NCBI RefSeq assembly: GCF_018101125.2
Contig: NZ_JAELVF020000001.1
Location: forward strand, 1,420,783-1,484,782
DNA from: Streptomyces tardus
GTDB taxonomy: Bacteria > Actinomycetota > Actinomycetes > Streptomycetales > Streptomycetaceae
DNA length: 64,000 nt
Direction: 5' to 3'
Below, one piece after another: positions 1 to 8,212 of the stretch (the first letter of the stretch is position 1; each line of letters begins with the position of its first letter). Both the position numbers and the translations under genes were made by a program. The notes beneath the pieces are model-generated. The model was given only the letters and a program-made list of their open reading frames with translations. It did not search any database and was not told where the DNA came from.

Positions 1-298
1 CGAACTCCTCCGCGAGGTGCGCGGTGGCCACGGACTCCGCCTCGTACGTCCTACGGACCGCCTCGGCATCGGTCACGCCCAGGCGCTCCATGATGTCCCC
101 GAACTCGCGACCCAGGTGGCGCTCGTAGTCACGGAACGGGAGCGCGACGCCATGGACCTCCTGGACCCTCTGCCACGCCCTCCGCATCACGGGACGCGTG
201 TCGAGGAGGACCCCGTCGAGGTCGAGGAGAAGAGCGCGCGACCCGTGGTCGCTCGGCGCGGCCGGGGCGGGTGGCGATCCGCAAGCGGGAACGGTCAT
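1..298 (-). CDS. HAD-superfamily hydrolase, N-terminal part (cut by window edge)
   Basis: The minus strand reads into the left edge as an open frame of 99 codons. About 25 residues in, it has the HAD motif I pattern LLLDLDGVLLDTR, where the first Asp is the expected nucleophile and the second the acid/base. The following helical segment resembles the cap domain of phosphoglycolate phosphatase-like enzymes, so a small-molecule phosphatase is likely; the substrate cannot be told. Two in-frame ATGs lie at 304 and 298. The GAGAGG upstream is correctly spaced only for 298, which is why I chose it. The C-terminal motifs II-IV lie outside the window. Confidence 0.75.
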   Translation of the reverse strand, partial: MTVPACGSPPAPAAPSDHGSRALLLDLDGVLLDTRPVMRRAWQRVQEVHGVALPFRDYERHLGREFGDIMERLGVTDAEAVRRTYEAESVATAHLAEEF

Positions 299-329
299 GA
301 TCATCCTCTCGTCAGGGTGTCGTCGTGCC

Positions 330-812
330 TCAGAGGGCCGAAGCCGGGGCAAGTTCCAACTCGGGGTACTGGGACGGACCGCCGGCCTCCTCGAACGCCG
401 CGTCGAGCAGCGCCACGTGCAAGCGGTCCCATCGCCCTCGGGACTGCAGAGCACGCCCGTGGCGGGTCAAAGCCCACGCCTTGAGGGCCGTCGGGTCCTG
501 CATGAAGTTCCGCGCGTTCTGCCGCAGGATGGCGGGGGTGAACACCCTGAGATTGAGGCCGGTGCGCCAGAACTCAAGCCACCACTGGCACATCAGGAGC
601 GGACCCGATTCGTCGTCCTTGACGTGGTCGGGGTGGTTGCGCACCCAGATCGGGTCCAAGTCCGGGTGGGTGGTGGCGACTTCGAGCATGCGGCCGTGAG
701 CCTGGTGCACTGCCAACTCCAGGGACTGGCGGTGCTGCTGGCGACGCTGGGCGATGTGCAGCGCGGACGCGAGGGCGATGGTGGTGGCCAGAGCGAGAAC
801 GGGACGGTTCAT
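330..812 (-). CDS. DUF6082-like hypothetical protein with N-terminal membrane anchor
   Basis: A 160-residue protein beginning with about 18 hydrophobic residues, likely a signal anchor, followed by a helical domain. Recognisable spacing includes HPDLDPIW, a Cys-Gln-Trp-Trp segment and the RNFMQDP region. This looks like the DUF6082 family, which is common in Streptomyces accessory DNA and has no established function; the assignment is from memory of the family pattern. AAAGG precedes the ATG at a workable distance. The gene lies between a HAD phosphatase and a small regulatory cluster, all on the minus strand. Confidence 0.6.
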   Translation of the reverse strand: MNRPVLALATTIALASALHIAQRRQQHRQSLELAVHQAHGRMLEVATTHPDLDPIWVRNHPDHVKDDESGPLLMCQWWLEFWRTGLNLRVFTPAILRQNARNFMQDPTALKAWALTRHGRALQSRGRWDRLHVALLDAAFEEAGGPSQYPELELAPASAL

Positions 813-906
813 CTGCGACCTTTACTCGGGGATGGATGGGGCGGTGCGGCAACCGGCGGCGGCATCCGGGGCAGTGGTGGTCGCCGTCGTGTTCGCTTGA
901 GGAGAG

Positions 907-1161
907 TCAGGCCGCGTCCGGCGGGCCCTCAGCCGACGGCGAGGTCAATCGGTCCGGCACGGCCAGCAGGCGCGCGAGCCGGTGAAAGCGCGAGAGGTCG
1001 AAGCCACGCCCCTGAACCTCACCAGCGGGCACGGCGAAGAGGTCGATCCCCTCTTCGCTGGGTGCCGAAGGGGCGGCCTCCCTGATGGCGAGGAGCGCTT
1101 CGCCCTGCTCGCGGTGCGGCAGGAGGCGCGGCGCACGATCGATGTGTCCCTCGAAAGTCAT
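907..1161 (-). CDS. Small hypothetical protein (84 aa)
   Basis: An 84-residue, Ala- and Arg-rich protein of no family I recognise. The ATG has GAGGG at good spacing and lies 13 bp after the stop of the 32-codon membrane peptide upstream, so it probably forms the last gene of a four-gene operon that starts at the ATP-binding protein. No membrane segment or catalytic motif is visible. It is not the DUF397 protein that often accompanies such ATPase/XRE sets in Streptomyces, because the expected Trp-Arg-Lys-Ser-Ser start is absent. Confidence 0.5.
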   Translation of the reverse strand: MTFEGHIDRAPRLLPHREQGEALLAIREAAPSAPSEEGIDLFAVPAGEVQGRGFDLSRFHRLARLLAVPDRLTSPSAEGPPDAA

Positions 1162-1174
1162 GGTCAGCCCTCGG

Positions 1175-1273
1175 TCAGGTGTATTTGAAGGTGAAGACGA
1201 GCACGACGCTCACGGTGACGATCAGGGCGATCTGGGCGCTGATCTGCCGCCAGCCCCAGCCCTTCCTGTCCAT
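1175..1273 (-). CDS. 32-residue single-pass membrane peptide
   Basis: A short frame starting at the ATG at 1273 encodes a positively charged, Trp-rich N-terminus (Arg, Lys, three Trp in ten residues) followed by about 18 hydrophobic residues and a short polar tail. This is the layout of a small single-pass membrane protein with the charged end inside. It fits tightly between two co-directional genes (19 bp after one stop, 13 bp before the next start), which supports it being translated. The ribosome site is weak. No function can be assigned. Confidence 0.4.
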   Translation of the reverse strand: MDRKGWGWRQISAQIALIVTVSVVLVFTFKYT

Positions 1274-1291
1274 CCAGCGCAGCGGCCGCCT

Positions 1292-1900
1292 TCAAGTTGG
1301 CGCGACGGGCTCCTCGGAGATCACGAGGTGGAGAAACGCCCGGCAGTGCTCGCCCAGGTGTTTGATCACGGCGTGGTACTCGTCGTCATCGGAGCTGATG
1401 TTGTGCCGGTCGAGGACGAGCACGCCGTCGGCCAAGCCCTCTCGGAGCTGTCGCTCGGCTTCCCGCCAACCAGGTCGATCCCAAGGCGGCGTGTAGACGC
1501 CCTGGCTCGCACTGGATGCCGGGAGGTACGTCGTGGTCACCGGGACCGCCACATCGTGGAGCCGGGCGGTGATCGCGTAACCGAGCTGGTCGGCCTCAGC
1601 CTGTAGCGTCCCCCAGTCCTCGTCAGGTCGGGCCCTCGGACTCGGTACCAGGCTGTACGCCAGCACGCGCAGCGGCTGATCGGCCTGCGCGCCGACGGTC
1701 TGACGGTAGAAGTGCTGGCGCACGCCTCGGAGTTGGCCAGCTCGGGACCGGCGCTTCACCTGGGCAGAGGTGCGAGGCCAGCTCGGGTAGTCACGGCCAG
1801 CGGTCGGCGCCCCACCGCCCGTGTGCTTCTCTCGCCCCCGATCAAAGGCGACGAGGCTCAACACGTCGGCTCCGTGCTTGAGTGCGTTGTGCGGCGACAT
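1292..1900 (-). CDS. Hypothetical protein with degenerate serine-recombinase-like fold
   Basis: A 202-residue protein. From residue ~80 the order LRVLAYS..., QAEADQLGY, RPGW, GLADGVLVLDRHN resembles the N-terminal domain of serine resolvases: a beta strand, a helix, then an R/K-D-R-L-type strand. The residue where resolvases carry the nucleophilic Ser (RVS) is Pro here (LVP), so it is probably not a recombinase. GGAGG lies 7 nt before the ATG at 1900. The start overlaps the end of the upstream ATP-binding protein gene by 43 bp, suggesting translational coupling. The relationship is a pattern-level inference, and a DNA-binding or regulatory role is only a guess. Confidence 0.55.
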   Translation of the reverse strand: MSPHNALKHGADVLSLVAFDRGREKHTGGGAPTAGRDYPSWPRTSAQVKRRSRAGQLRGVRQHFYRQTVGAQADQPLRVLAYSLVPSPRARPDEDWGTLQAEADQLGYAITARLHDVAVPVTTTYLPASSASQGVYTPPWDRPGWREAERQLREGLADGVLVLDRHNISSDDDEYHAVIKHLGEHCRAFLHLVISEEPVAPT

Positions 1901-2382
1901 GGGGGTGCCTCCGTGAGAGTGGGGATGACCGCGTACGTCGTCCGGCCGCCGTCCGCGACGCCCCACCGAAGCGACAAGCAGGCGACGAGGTGCAGCCCTC
2001 GACCGCCGAGGCCAGCGGCACTCGCACGTCGCCGCCTCGCCGGTGCCGTGCTGTCGTCGGTGACTCGGATTCGAAGCTCGTGCTCGTCGTGTCGCAGTCG
2101 CAGTCGCAGTCGGACGTCCCCGGAACCGTGAATGATCGCGTTGGACACCAACTCCGAGACGACGAGCCGGGCGTCCTCTGCCGGCGTCTCCGGCAACGAC
2201 CAGTGCTTCAACACGGTGGCCGTCGTTCGTCGCGCTTGAGCGACGTGCACATCTACCGGCTCCATGGCCATCTCGAAGACGTGAGAGGCCAGCGGACACC
2301 GAGCGGTTGAGGCGCCGACGGCGTGGGCGCCACCGTCGTCGCCCCGAGGTCGGGGCGGCGTTGCTGTCCGGTGCGTGGTCAT
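1858..2382 (-). CDS. RsbW/SpoIIAB-like ATP-binding regulator
   Basis: A 174-residue protein of the GHKL (HATPase_c) type used by Streptomyces as anti-sigma factor kinases or orphan regulators. The N-box region ARLVVSELVSNAIIHGSG contains the Asn expected to bind Mg-ATP, and the G1 box is represented by GLGGRGLHLV. The central beta sheet is rich in Arg. The start is set at the ATG at 2382, which keeps the conserved first strand; the ribosome site is weak. It is the first gene of a minus-strand operon and is divergent from an XRE/TPR regulator. Such pairs usually act together in developmental or antibiotic regulation; here that is inferred from arrangement only. Confidence 0.75.
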   Translation of the reverse strand: MTTHRTATPPRPRGDDGGAHAVGASTARCPLASHVFEMAMEPVDVHVAQARRTTATVLKHWSLPETPAEDARLVVSELVSNAIIHGSGDVRLRLRLRHDEHELRIRVTDDSTAPARRRRASAAGLGGRGLHLVACLSLRWGVADGGRTTYAVIPTLTEAPPCRRTTHSSTEPTC

Positions 2383-2514
2383 GAGCACATCGCACCGTGG
2401 CTGCGCGATCCGGGACAGGGGAAACCGGAGGGGGGAAATCTTTGTCAAGGGGGGAAAATCAGGGGGGGAGTTGAGGGGAGTATTGGCTTTCTCCCACGGA
2501 TAGGGGTCAGACTC

Positions 2515-3762
2515 ATGGCGGTGGATCCATTTGCCGAGTTGCTCCGTCACCTGCGGCGTAACGCGAATCGGACGCAGGACGAGCAGGCCGGTGCGATCAA
2601 CGCCGCCTCCGGCCGGGCAACGGTGACCCGCCGGGAGGTGAACCGGTACGAGAACGGTGCGAACGTTCCGACGGACCACACCCTGGGGAACATCGCTTTG
2701 GCCTGTGGCGTCCCGCTGGAGCCGCTACTGCGCGAGGCGAAAGCCGCCCGCGCCAGGCGGCGAGAGAAGAACAAGGCCGAGGCGGAGGACCTGGACGACG
2801 TGAAACGCCGAACGCTGCTGGGAGGCGCAGTCGTCGGTGCGGCTGCGGCTGCCGAGCCCTGGGGCCGACTGGCCTACGCACTCAGCAAGGGTTCCAAGAT
2901 CGACCCTGAGTCCGCGGCGGTGCTTATTGATCATGCCGCCACGTTGCACGTGGACGAGCTGAACGAGAGTGCGCTCAGCCTGCAGTCCCGCGTCGAGGCG
3001 CACTTGGACGCGATCACCGCAGCCCTTCCCCGCGCCGGAGCCCACGAGCGAGCCCTGACCATCGCGGCCGGGGAGACTGCCGCTCTTGCTGGGTGGGTCG
3101 CCTGGGACCTCGGCCAGCAGGACAAGGCCACTTCCTATTACGGAGTGACCTCGGAGTGCGCGAAAAGGGCCGGACACCCTCCGCTGCGCGCTCTCGCTCT
3201 GGGCTACGCGAGCTACGGTGCCCCCAGCCCGGCGAAGGCGCTGGAGATGCTTTCGCAGGCAGCTCAGGACGTACGCGGACGCGGCAACGCAACCGCCGCA
3301 GCGTGGGCTCTGGGCCGGTACGCGGAGGAAGCCGCCCAGTCAGGCGATGACGCTGGCGCCCTTCGTGCTCTCGATCAGGCCAAGTTCGCTTATGACTTCG
3401 CCGACCATACGAGCGAGCAGGCGTGGGTCCGCTTCGTGACGCCATACCGCATGGACTCGTTAACCCTCTCGGTCTATGGCGAACTCGCGCGTCAGGAGCT
3501 GACCGCCACGGCCGACTCCGCAGTCAAGCGCCTCGGCGGCGAACTACCCGAGTCCGGCGTGGTCGTCCTGGGTGACCTGGCGTCCGCCCTTCTGCGCGGC
3601 GGCGACATAGATCGCGGAGCCTACGTAGCGCACCAGTTCGCCGCAGCGGCGGAGTCGAAGCCCAACACCATGGGCCGGCAGCGGGCTCAGGCCATCGCTG
3701 CCGGGCTCCCCGACACTGAGCATGACCTGGCCAGCCACCTGCTGACGTTCGCGACGCTGTGA
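2515..3762 (+). CDS. XRE-family regulator with C-terminal TPR-like helical repeats
   Basis: A 415-residue protein. Residues ~5-70 form an XRE helix-turn-helix ending in the typical VNRYENGANVP segment. A basic linker and an RRTLLGG-type hydrophobic stretch (~95-120) follow; it looks like a twin-arginine signal but is common inside this family. The rest is Ala-rich alpha-helical repeat resembling TPR sensor domains. AGGGG precedes the chosen ATG; upstream in-frame codons look non-coding. It is divergent from the ATP-binding protein gene with 132 bp between starts, so it probably controls that operon. The peptide or protein ligand of the TPR part is unknown. Confidence 0.8.
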   Translation: MAVDPFAELLRHLRRNANRTQDEQAGAINAASGRATVTRREVNRYENGANVPTDHTLGNIALACGVPLEPLLREAKAARARRREKNKAEAEDLDDVKRRTLLGGAVVGAAAAAEPWGRLAYALSKGSKIDPESAAVLIDHAATLHVDELNESALSLQSRVEAHLDAITAALPRAGAHERALTIAAGETAALAGWVAWDLGQQDKATSYYGVTSECAKRAGHPPLRALALGYASYGAPSPAKALEMLSQAAQDVRGRGNATAAAWALGRYAEEAAQSGDDAGALRALDQAKFAYDFADHTSEQAWVRFVTPYRMDSLTLSVYGELARQELTATADSAVKRLGGELPESGVVVLGDLASALLRGGDIDRGAYVAHQFAAAAESKPNTMGRQRAQAIAAGLPDTEHDLASHLLTFATL

Positions 3763-3813
3763 AGCGTCGAAGCGCACAGGCTCAGCGAGAGCAAGGCGCT
3801 GTAGTGGAGACCT

Positions 3814-4140
3814 CTACCCCGGGCGCGTCTCGTCGACGACCCAGGACAGGTACGCCTCCGACCCTCCGGTCACAGGCAGCGTGACCCACTGGGGGACGTC
3901 GTACGGGTGCCTCTCGTGCAGCCATGCCTCTAGCGCGGGGAGGCGATCCGACGACGTCATGTAGGAGATCCGCCACTCCTGAGCCGCCTCGACCTTCCCC
4001 TGCCACCAGTAGAAGGCGGTGATGGGCGCATCGATGTGGACGCCCGCCGCCAGTTTGCTCTCAACAGCGCCTCTGGCGAGGGTCTTCGCCTGCTCCTCGT
4101 TGTCACTCGTCGTCTGCGCGATCACGATCTCGGGGTCCAT
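3814..4140 (-). CDS. cutA: CutA1-family divalent cation tolerance protein
   Basis: A 108-residue protein with the full CutA1 pattern: an N-terminal strand ending in QTT, the EEQAKTLARGAVESKLAAG helix with its conserved EA..LA..V positions, the FYWWQGKVE strand, and a C-terminal YDVPQWVTLPV segment. CutA forms very stable trimers and was linked in E. coli to copper tolerance; its role elsewhere is unsettled. The start at 4140 is preceded by GGAGAGG. It converges with the XRE/TPR gene and is isolated from metal-handling genes, so the context adds nothing about substrate. It sits in what is otherwise accessory DNA. Confidence 0.85.
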   Translation of the reverse strand: MDPEIVIAQTTSDNEEQAKTLARGAVESKLAAGVHIDAPITAFYWWQGKVEAAQEWRISYMTSSDRLPALEAWLHERHPYDVPQWVTLPVTGGSEAYLSWVVDETRPG

Positions 4141-4292
4141 GCGGCTACCTCTCCAGCTCGGGTACCGCGACCCTACCCAGAGGGCTGACGCAGTCGACAA
4201 GCGCTGGTCGCCCGGATCCGGGCCGAACGTACCCGTCGGACTTCGGCCCACTGGACCGCGCAGCTCGCCTCCGAGGGGTGCGCGGAACTCCC

Positions 4293-4580
4293 CTACGCGG
4301 CGAGGTCGTGCCGCTCGCTGCCATCGGGCTCTCGACTGCCGCCGGGCTGCTGGCGCTCAAGGCCCAGCAACTTCAGCAGGTCGGCCGTGACCACTCGGTA
4401 GGCGTTCCCTAGGCGCAGCACCCTGACCGGGTACTCCCCCTGCTTGGCGAGCCCATACCCGGTGGACCGTCCGATCATCAGCGCCTTGTTCGAGGTGTCG
4501 AGATCGATCACCGCCGGAAGAGCGAGCAGCTCGTCGCTCGTCAGTCCTCGCTCCGCTCCTGCCGTCTTAGGTGCTGCCAT
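4293..4580 (-). CDS. Excisionase-like helix-turn-helix protein
   Basis: A 95-residue protein with a central MerR/Xis-type winged helix: residues ~20-65 contain LPAVIDLDTSNKALMIGRS, a TGYGLAKQGEYPVRV segment and a GNAYRV wing. Small proteins of this form sit next to integrases in actinomycete integrative elements and act as recombination directionality factors. The ATG at 4580 has AGGAGAG upstream. It is transcribed away from the XRE-integrase pair, and the 91-bp gap must contain both promoters. The excisionase role is inferred from family and context. Confidence 0.65.
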   Translation of the reverse strand: MAAPKTAGAERGLTSDELLALPAVIDLDTSNKALMIGRSTGYGLAKQGEYPVRVLRLGNAYRVVTADLLKLLGLERQQPGGSREPDGSERHDLAA

Positions 4581-4671
4581 GACGCTCTCCTGACGTTTAC
4601 GCGTGCCGTAGTGACGCGAAAGATGTATCACGGAGTTGCGGCAGCGCCTTTTCGCTTCTTAGGGTGTCACC

Positions 4672-5331
4672 ATGACACCTGATCAATGGTCGACAGCGTT
4701 CACCGGTCGGATCGCTCAGCGCCTACGAGACTCGCGCCGGGCCGCCGGCCTCACGATGGCCGAGGTCGCGCAGGAGTGCGCGGCCCGCGGCATGCCGGAA
4801 ATCACCGAGCACTCGATCAAGAACCTGGAGTCCGGACGCAAGACGAGCGTCAGCGTGGCGGACGTCGTCATGCTTGCCGACGTACTGGACGTCCCGCCGG
4901 TCACCCTGTTGTTCCCGCTCGGTTCTTCGGCGGCGGTCGAGGTTCTGCCGGGCCGCGAGCTGTCCACCTGGGACGCGGTCGCGTGGTTCACCGGTGAGAC
5001 ACCTCTGGATGATGCGGCCCCCGAGGGCTCGCCCCGGGACGTGCTCGACAGCTTCCGACACCATGGCGACCTCGTTGCCGCGTCGATGTCCTCGTACGAC
5101 TTGGCGCAGGAGCGGCGACGAGTAGCCAGCACCACTCTGGACCGCAGTCGCCGAGCCACGCTTCTTGAGCGGGCCGAGGGATACGAGGCGCACGCCTTCG
5201 AGGACGCCCAAGAGCTGCGCGCGTACCGAGAGCGGATGCGTCAGCGCGGCCTCACCCCTCCGGCCCTTCCTGACCGACTCGCCTTTGTCGACGAGCCCGA
5301 CATACACCCCGAGGCCGAGGAGCGTGAATGA
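4672..5331 (+). CDS. XRE-family regulator of the integrative element
   Basis: A 219-residue protein with an N-terminal XRE DNA-binding domain (~12-75: RIAQRLRDSRRAAGLTMAEV, then HSIKNLESGRK and LADVLDVPPVTLLFP). The C-terminal half is charged and helical with no recognised domain. Its stop overlaps the integrase ATG as ATGA, so the two are co-translated. It is likely to regulate int and/or the divergent excisionase-like gene. Similar XRE-int pairs are common in Streptomyces integrative elements. Confidence 0.8.
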   Translation: MTPDQWSTAFTGRIAQRLRDSRRAAGLTMAEVAQECAARGMPEITEHSIKNLESGRKTSVSVADVVMLADVLDVPPVTLLFPLGSSAAVEVLPGRELSTWDAVAWFTGETPLDDAAPEGSPRDVLDSFRHHGDLVAASMSSYDLAQERRRVASTTLDRSRRATLLERAEGYEAHAFEDAQELRAYRERMRQRGLTPPALPDRLAFVDEPDIHPEAEERE

Positions 5332-6944
5332 AGAAGGGCACCATCACGCGACGGTGCCGGTGCACTGACCCCGAGACCGGCAAGGACCTCGGGGCGTCGT
5401 GCCCGAAGCTCCAGTCGCGACGGCACGGGACCTTCGGGGTGTTCCAGGAGCTGGACCCCGCCCAGGACGGCCGACGACGGCGGTTCCGTCGTGGTGGCTT
5501 CGAGACCTCCACCAAAGCCCAGGAGGAGCTGGGCAAGGTCCGCGCCCTCATGGCGATTCCCGAAGAGGACGACGCATGGGGCAGGACGCAGATCAGCGAC
5601 CTGCTGGAGGACTGCGTCAAGGAGAAGACCCCTCTGCCGGACTACGACGAGACCCGTCGCCGGTTCCAGACGGGTCAGTCGCTCAACTCGAAGACCACCG
5701 TCGGGGAGTGGCTCGACACCTGGCTGGCCGGGCGGAAACGTCTGCGCCGTGGCGGTGCGTCGCGCTACGAATGCGACATCCGCGTCCACCTCAAGCCGCA
5801 CCTCGGGCACCTTCGCCTCGACAAGCTCCGAGTCCACCACATCGACAAGATGTTTGACGCCATCAACGAGCGGAACATCGAGATCCAGGAGCAGAACGCC
5901 CAGCGACGCGCGGTCGCCGACGAGCTGAAGGCCACCCCGAACAAGGGAGCCGAGAACCGGGCGCGCCGGAAGTGGTTCCGCGCACAGCTCGACGCGATGC
6001 CGCCGTTCCGTCGAGTCACCGGGCTGAACACCCAGCCTCACATCCGCGACACGCTCCGGGCCGCGCTCAACGTCGCCATCGCTCAGCAGGTCATGCCCGA
6101 CTTCAACCCGGCCGCTCACGTCGAGCTGCTGCCCGGTACCAAGCCGAAGGCTCTTGTCTGGACCGAGGAGCGCATCGCTCGTTGGCAGGAGACCGGCAAG
6201 CGGCCGTCGCCAGTCATGGTCTGGACCCCGGAGCAGACCGCCGTCTTCCTCGACTTCGTCGCGGGAGACCGGCTGTACTTGCTCTGGCGACTCATTGCGT
6301 TTCGAGGCACTCGGCGAGGAGAAGCGTGCGGTGTCCGCTGGGAGGACTACTCCGCGAAGCACTGCTCGCTGGCCATCGCCACGCAGCTCGTCCAAGACGG
6401 CTGGGAGGTCCACGAGGGTGCGCCCAAGACCGACAGCGGCCTCCGACTGATCGCCCTGGACGGCGAGACCAACGAGGGCCTCCTCACGCACAAGGCTCGC
6501 CAGCAGACCGAGCGCGAGGCGTGGGGTGAGGGCTGGCAGAACACCGGTCGTATCTTCACCCAGGAGGATGGCTCCCTCCTCCACCCGGGCAAGGTCAGCG
6601 ATCTGTTCGAGCGCCTCGTGGAGGCGGCCGGCCTTCCACCGATCCGCCTTCATGACCTCCGACACGTCGCCGCGACGCTGATGCTCGCGGCGGGCGTCGA
6701 CATCAAGGTCGTCTCGGAGACCCTCGGCCATTCGGACACGCGGATCACGCGGGACATCTACCAGTCGGTCCTCGACGACCTGGCGCGCGACGCCGCCGAG
6801 AAGGTCGTGCAGCTCGTACCTCATGCGCGTAAGGCGCTGGCGGCTGTTCCGGACGTCGTGCCGCAGGTAGACCCCGCGTCCCGTCTGCCGAGGATGGCGC
6901 CGCCGCGTAAGGACGACGCGGCCCAGCAGAATCGTTCCGCCTGA
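5328..6944 (+). CDS. int: Tyrosine site-specific integrase
   Basis: A 538-residue phage-type integrase. Residues ~1-60 form an arm-binding-type N-terminus with CRCTDPETG, ~120-170 the SAM-like core-binding domain, and ~300-490 the catalytic domain. Catalytic residues visible are Arg329 in the GTRRGE motif, His442 and Arg445 in HDLRH, His468 in LGHSD, and the nucleophile Tyr478 in RDIYQ. A long charged insertion (~175-230) precedes the catalytic domain, as in several actinomycete element integrases. It overlaps the XRE gene by ATGA and is followed by a strong bidirectional hairpin. A tRNA-Thr gene whose 3' end faces the element lies 2.4 kb downstream and is the likely att site. Confidence 0.92.
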   Translation: MKKGTITRRCRCTDPETGKDLGASCPKLQSRRHGTFGVFQELDPAQDGRRRRFRRGGFETSTKAQEELGKVRALMAIPEEDDAWGRTQISDLLEDCVKEKTPLPDYDETRRRFQTGQSLNSKTTVGEWLDTWLAGRKRLRRGGASRYECDIRVHLKPHLGHLRLDKLRVHHIDKMFDAINERNIEIQEQNAQRRAVADELKATPNKGAENRARRKWFRAQLDAMPPFRRVTGLNTQPHIRDTLRAALNVAIAQQVMPDFNPAAHVELLPGTKPKALVWTEERIARWQETGKRPSPVMVWTPEQTAVFLDFVAGDRLYLLWRLIAFRGTRRGEACGVRWEDYSAKHCSLAIATQLVQDGWEVHEGAPKTDSGLRLIALDGETNEGLLTHKARQQTEREAWGEGWQNTGRIFTQEDGSLLHPGKVSDLFERLVEAAGLPPIRLHDLRHVAATLMLAAGVDIKVVSETLGHSDTRITRDIYQSVLDDLARDAAEKVVQLVPHARKALAAVPDVVPQVDPASRLPRMAPPRKDDAAQQNRSA

Positions 6945-6977
6945 CCTCTAGGAACGCATAGTCGAGGACATCTGCTA

Positions 6978-7009
6978 CCGGCATCGGGGCCCGTGAGCCC
7001 CGATGCCGG
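6978..7009. terminator. Bidirectional terminator between int and the XRE-ImmA gene
   Basis: A perfect 13-bp stem (6978-6990 with 6997-7009) around a 6-nt loop lies in the short gap between two convergent stop codons. It has the form of a factor-independent terminator for a GC-rich genome, without a long T tract. Confidence 0.8.
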
Positions 7010-7012
7010 CGT

Positions 7013-8212
7013 CTATCCCCCGGCCGAAGGCTGTCTGGCCACAGACGGAGCTGCACCGAGGTGCAGATCCGGGCGAGGATCTTGTGCGAGCAGTTTGAGT
7101 ACCAGGTCTGCAGGCCAGCGCAGCTCATCAGCGAGCCGCTGGACAGTGATGCCCTTGCGTTCAGCCATCTCGAAGGCTCGCTGCAAGAGAACCGGAACCT
7201 CTCCCGGAAAGCCCTGCACCGGCGTATGCGGCAACAGCCCCTGCCCCCGCAGGGTTCTGAGGCGCTTCCATCCTCGACTGCTTACCGCTTCAGTATGGAG
7301 GCCGAGCTCTCGGCAGCGGACCAGGAGAGAATCCAACGACACGCCCCAGGTCTGCTGTAGCCGCCCTAGGACCGTGAAGTCGACCCGCGTCGGAAGCGAG
7401 CCCGTCAGCCGTGCCGCTGGTGTGAGAAACTCCGCCGCGAAGGCGTCTGCCTGACGTTCGTGCTGGACATCTCCGGGGTGCGCTTCACCGTGCAGCAGGA
7501 GGTGACCCAACTCGTGCGCGCAACTGAACCGATGGCGGTACACGTCGTCGCGCTCGTCGTTGAGCACTACGACAGGACGGGTAGGCAACCTAGTCGTGGA
7601 GAAGCCATCCAGCTTCCTGCTGTCCGCGTTGGGAAACGGAAGAGCTGTCACCACGATGCCGCGCGATTCAAGCAATCGAACCAGGTGAGAGATCGGTCCA
7701 TCACCTAGGCCCCAGCGTGCACGAAGAGCGCGCGCAGCCTGTTGGGGATCGCTGGGTAGGTCAGGGATGGTTTCTCCGCCGTCCCAGCCAGGCAGGTCAA
7801 CCGTCGGCAGCCGGACATAACTCTCCAGCTCATACACCAGCTCCCACAGCAGCTCCGTAAAAGACACGCTCCGCTCACGCTCGCGGGCAGGAGCCGAGCG
7901 CAGGGAACGGAAGTGCACGGCTGCCGTATCCAGGCCGGCTCGGGGTCGGCCAGCGGTGAAGAAGGCGCTGGGCATGCCGAGGGCTTCTGCCAGTCGACGG
8001 ACCTGCTCCGGCCGGGGCCGGATAGCTCCTGCTTCGTACTGACCGACCGCGGCGGGCGTTACGTTGATCTTTGTCGCCAACTCCTTCTTGGTCCAACCAG
8101 CTAGGCGCCTGGCCTGCGTGAGTCGAGCGCCGTCGAAGGCCGCTGCGACTGACGCAGAGAGGTCGAGTGGCAGAACGGGTGCCACCGAGAGTGAAGATCG
8201 CTTAGTGCTCAT
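7013..8212 (-). CDS. XRE-ImmA/IrrE metallopeptidase regulator
   Basis: A 399-residue protein. Residues ~25-90 are an XRE domain (LTQARRLAGWTKKELATKI, VGQYEAG). Residues ~170-290 are an ImmA/IrrE zinc peptidase domain with the HELGH motif at 233-237 and a downstream ERQADAFAAEFL segment supplying the third ligand region. The C-terminal ~100 residues are helical. Enzymes of this type cleave XRE repressors of mobile elements or act in stress and toxin-antitoxin-like modules. The ATG at 8212 overlaps the upstream gene by 11 bp. Its position between integrase and att site marks it as element cargo or as the element's own switch. Confidence 0.85.
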   Translation of the reverse strand: MSTKRSSLSVAPVLPLDLSASVAAAFDGARLTQARRLAGWTKKELATKINVTPAAVGQYEAGAIRPRPEQVRRLAEALGMPSAFFTAGRPRAGLDTAAVHFRSLRSAPARERERSVSFTELLWELVYELESYVRLPTVDLPGWDGGETIPDLPSDPQQAARALRARWGLGDGPISHLVRLLESRGIVVTALPFPNADSRKLDGFSTTRLPTRPVVVLNDERDDVYRHRFSCAHELGHLLLHGEAHPGDVQHERQADAFAAEFLTPAARLTGSLPTRVDFTVLGRLQQTWGVSLDSLLVRCRELGLHTEAVSSRGWKRLRTLRGQGLLPHTPVQGFPGEVPVLLQRAFEMAERKGITVQRLADELRWPADLVLKLLAQDPRPDLHLGAAPSVARQPSAGG

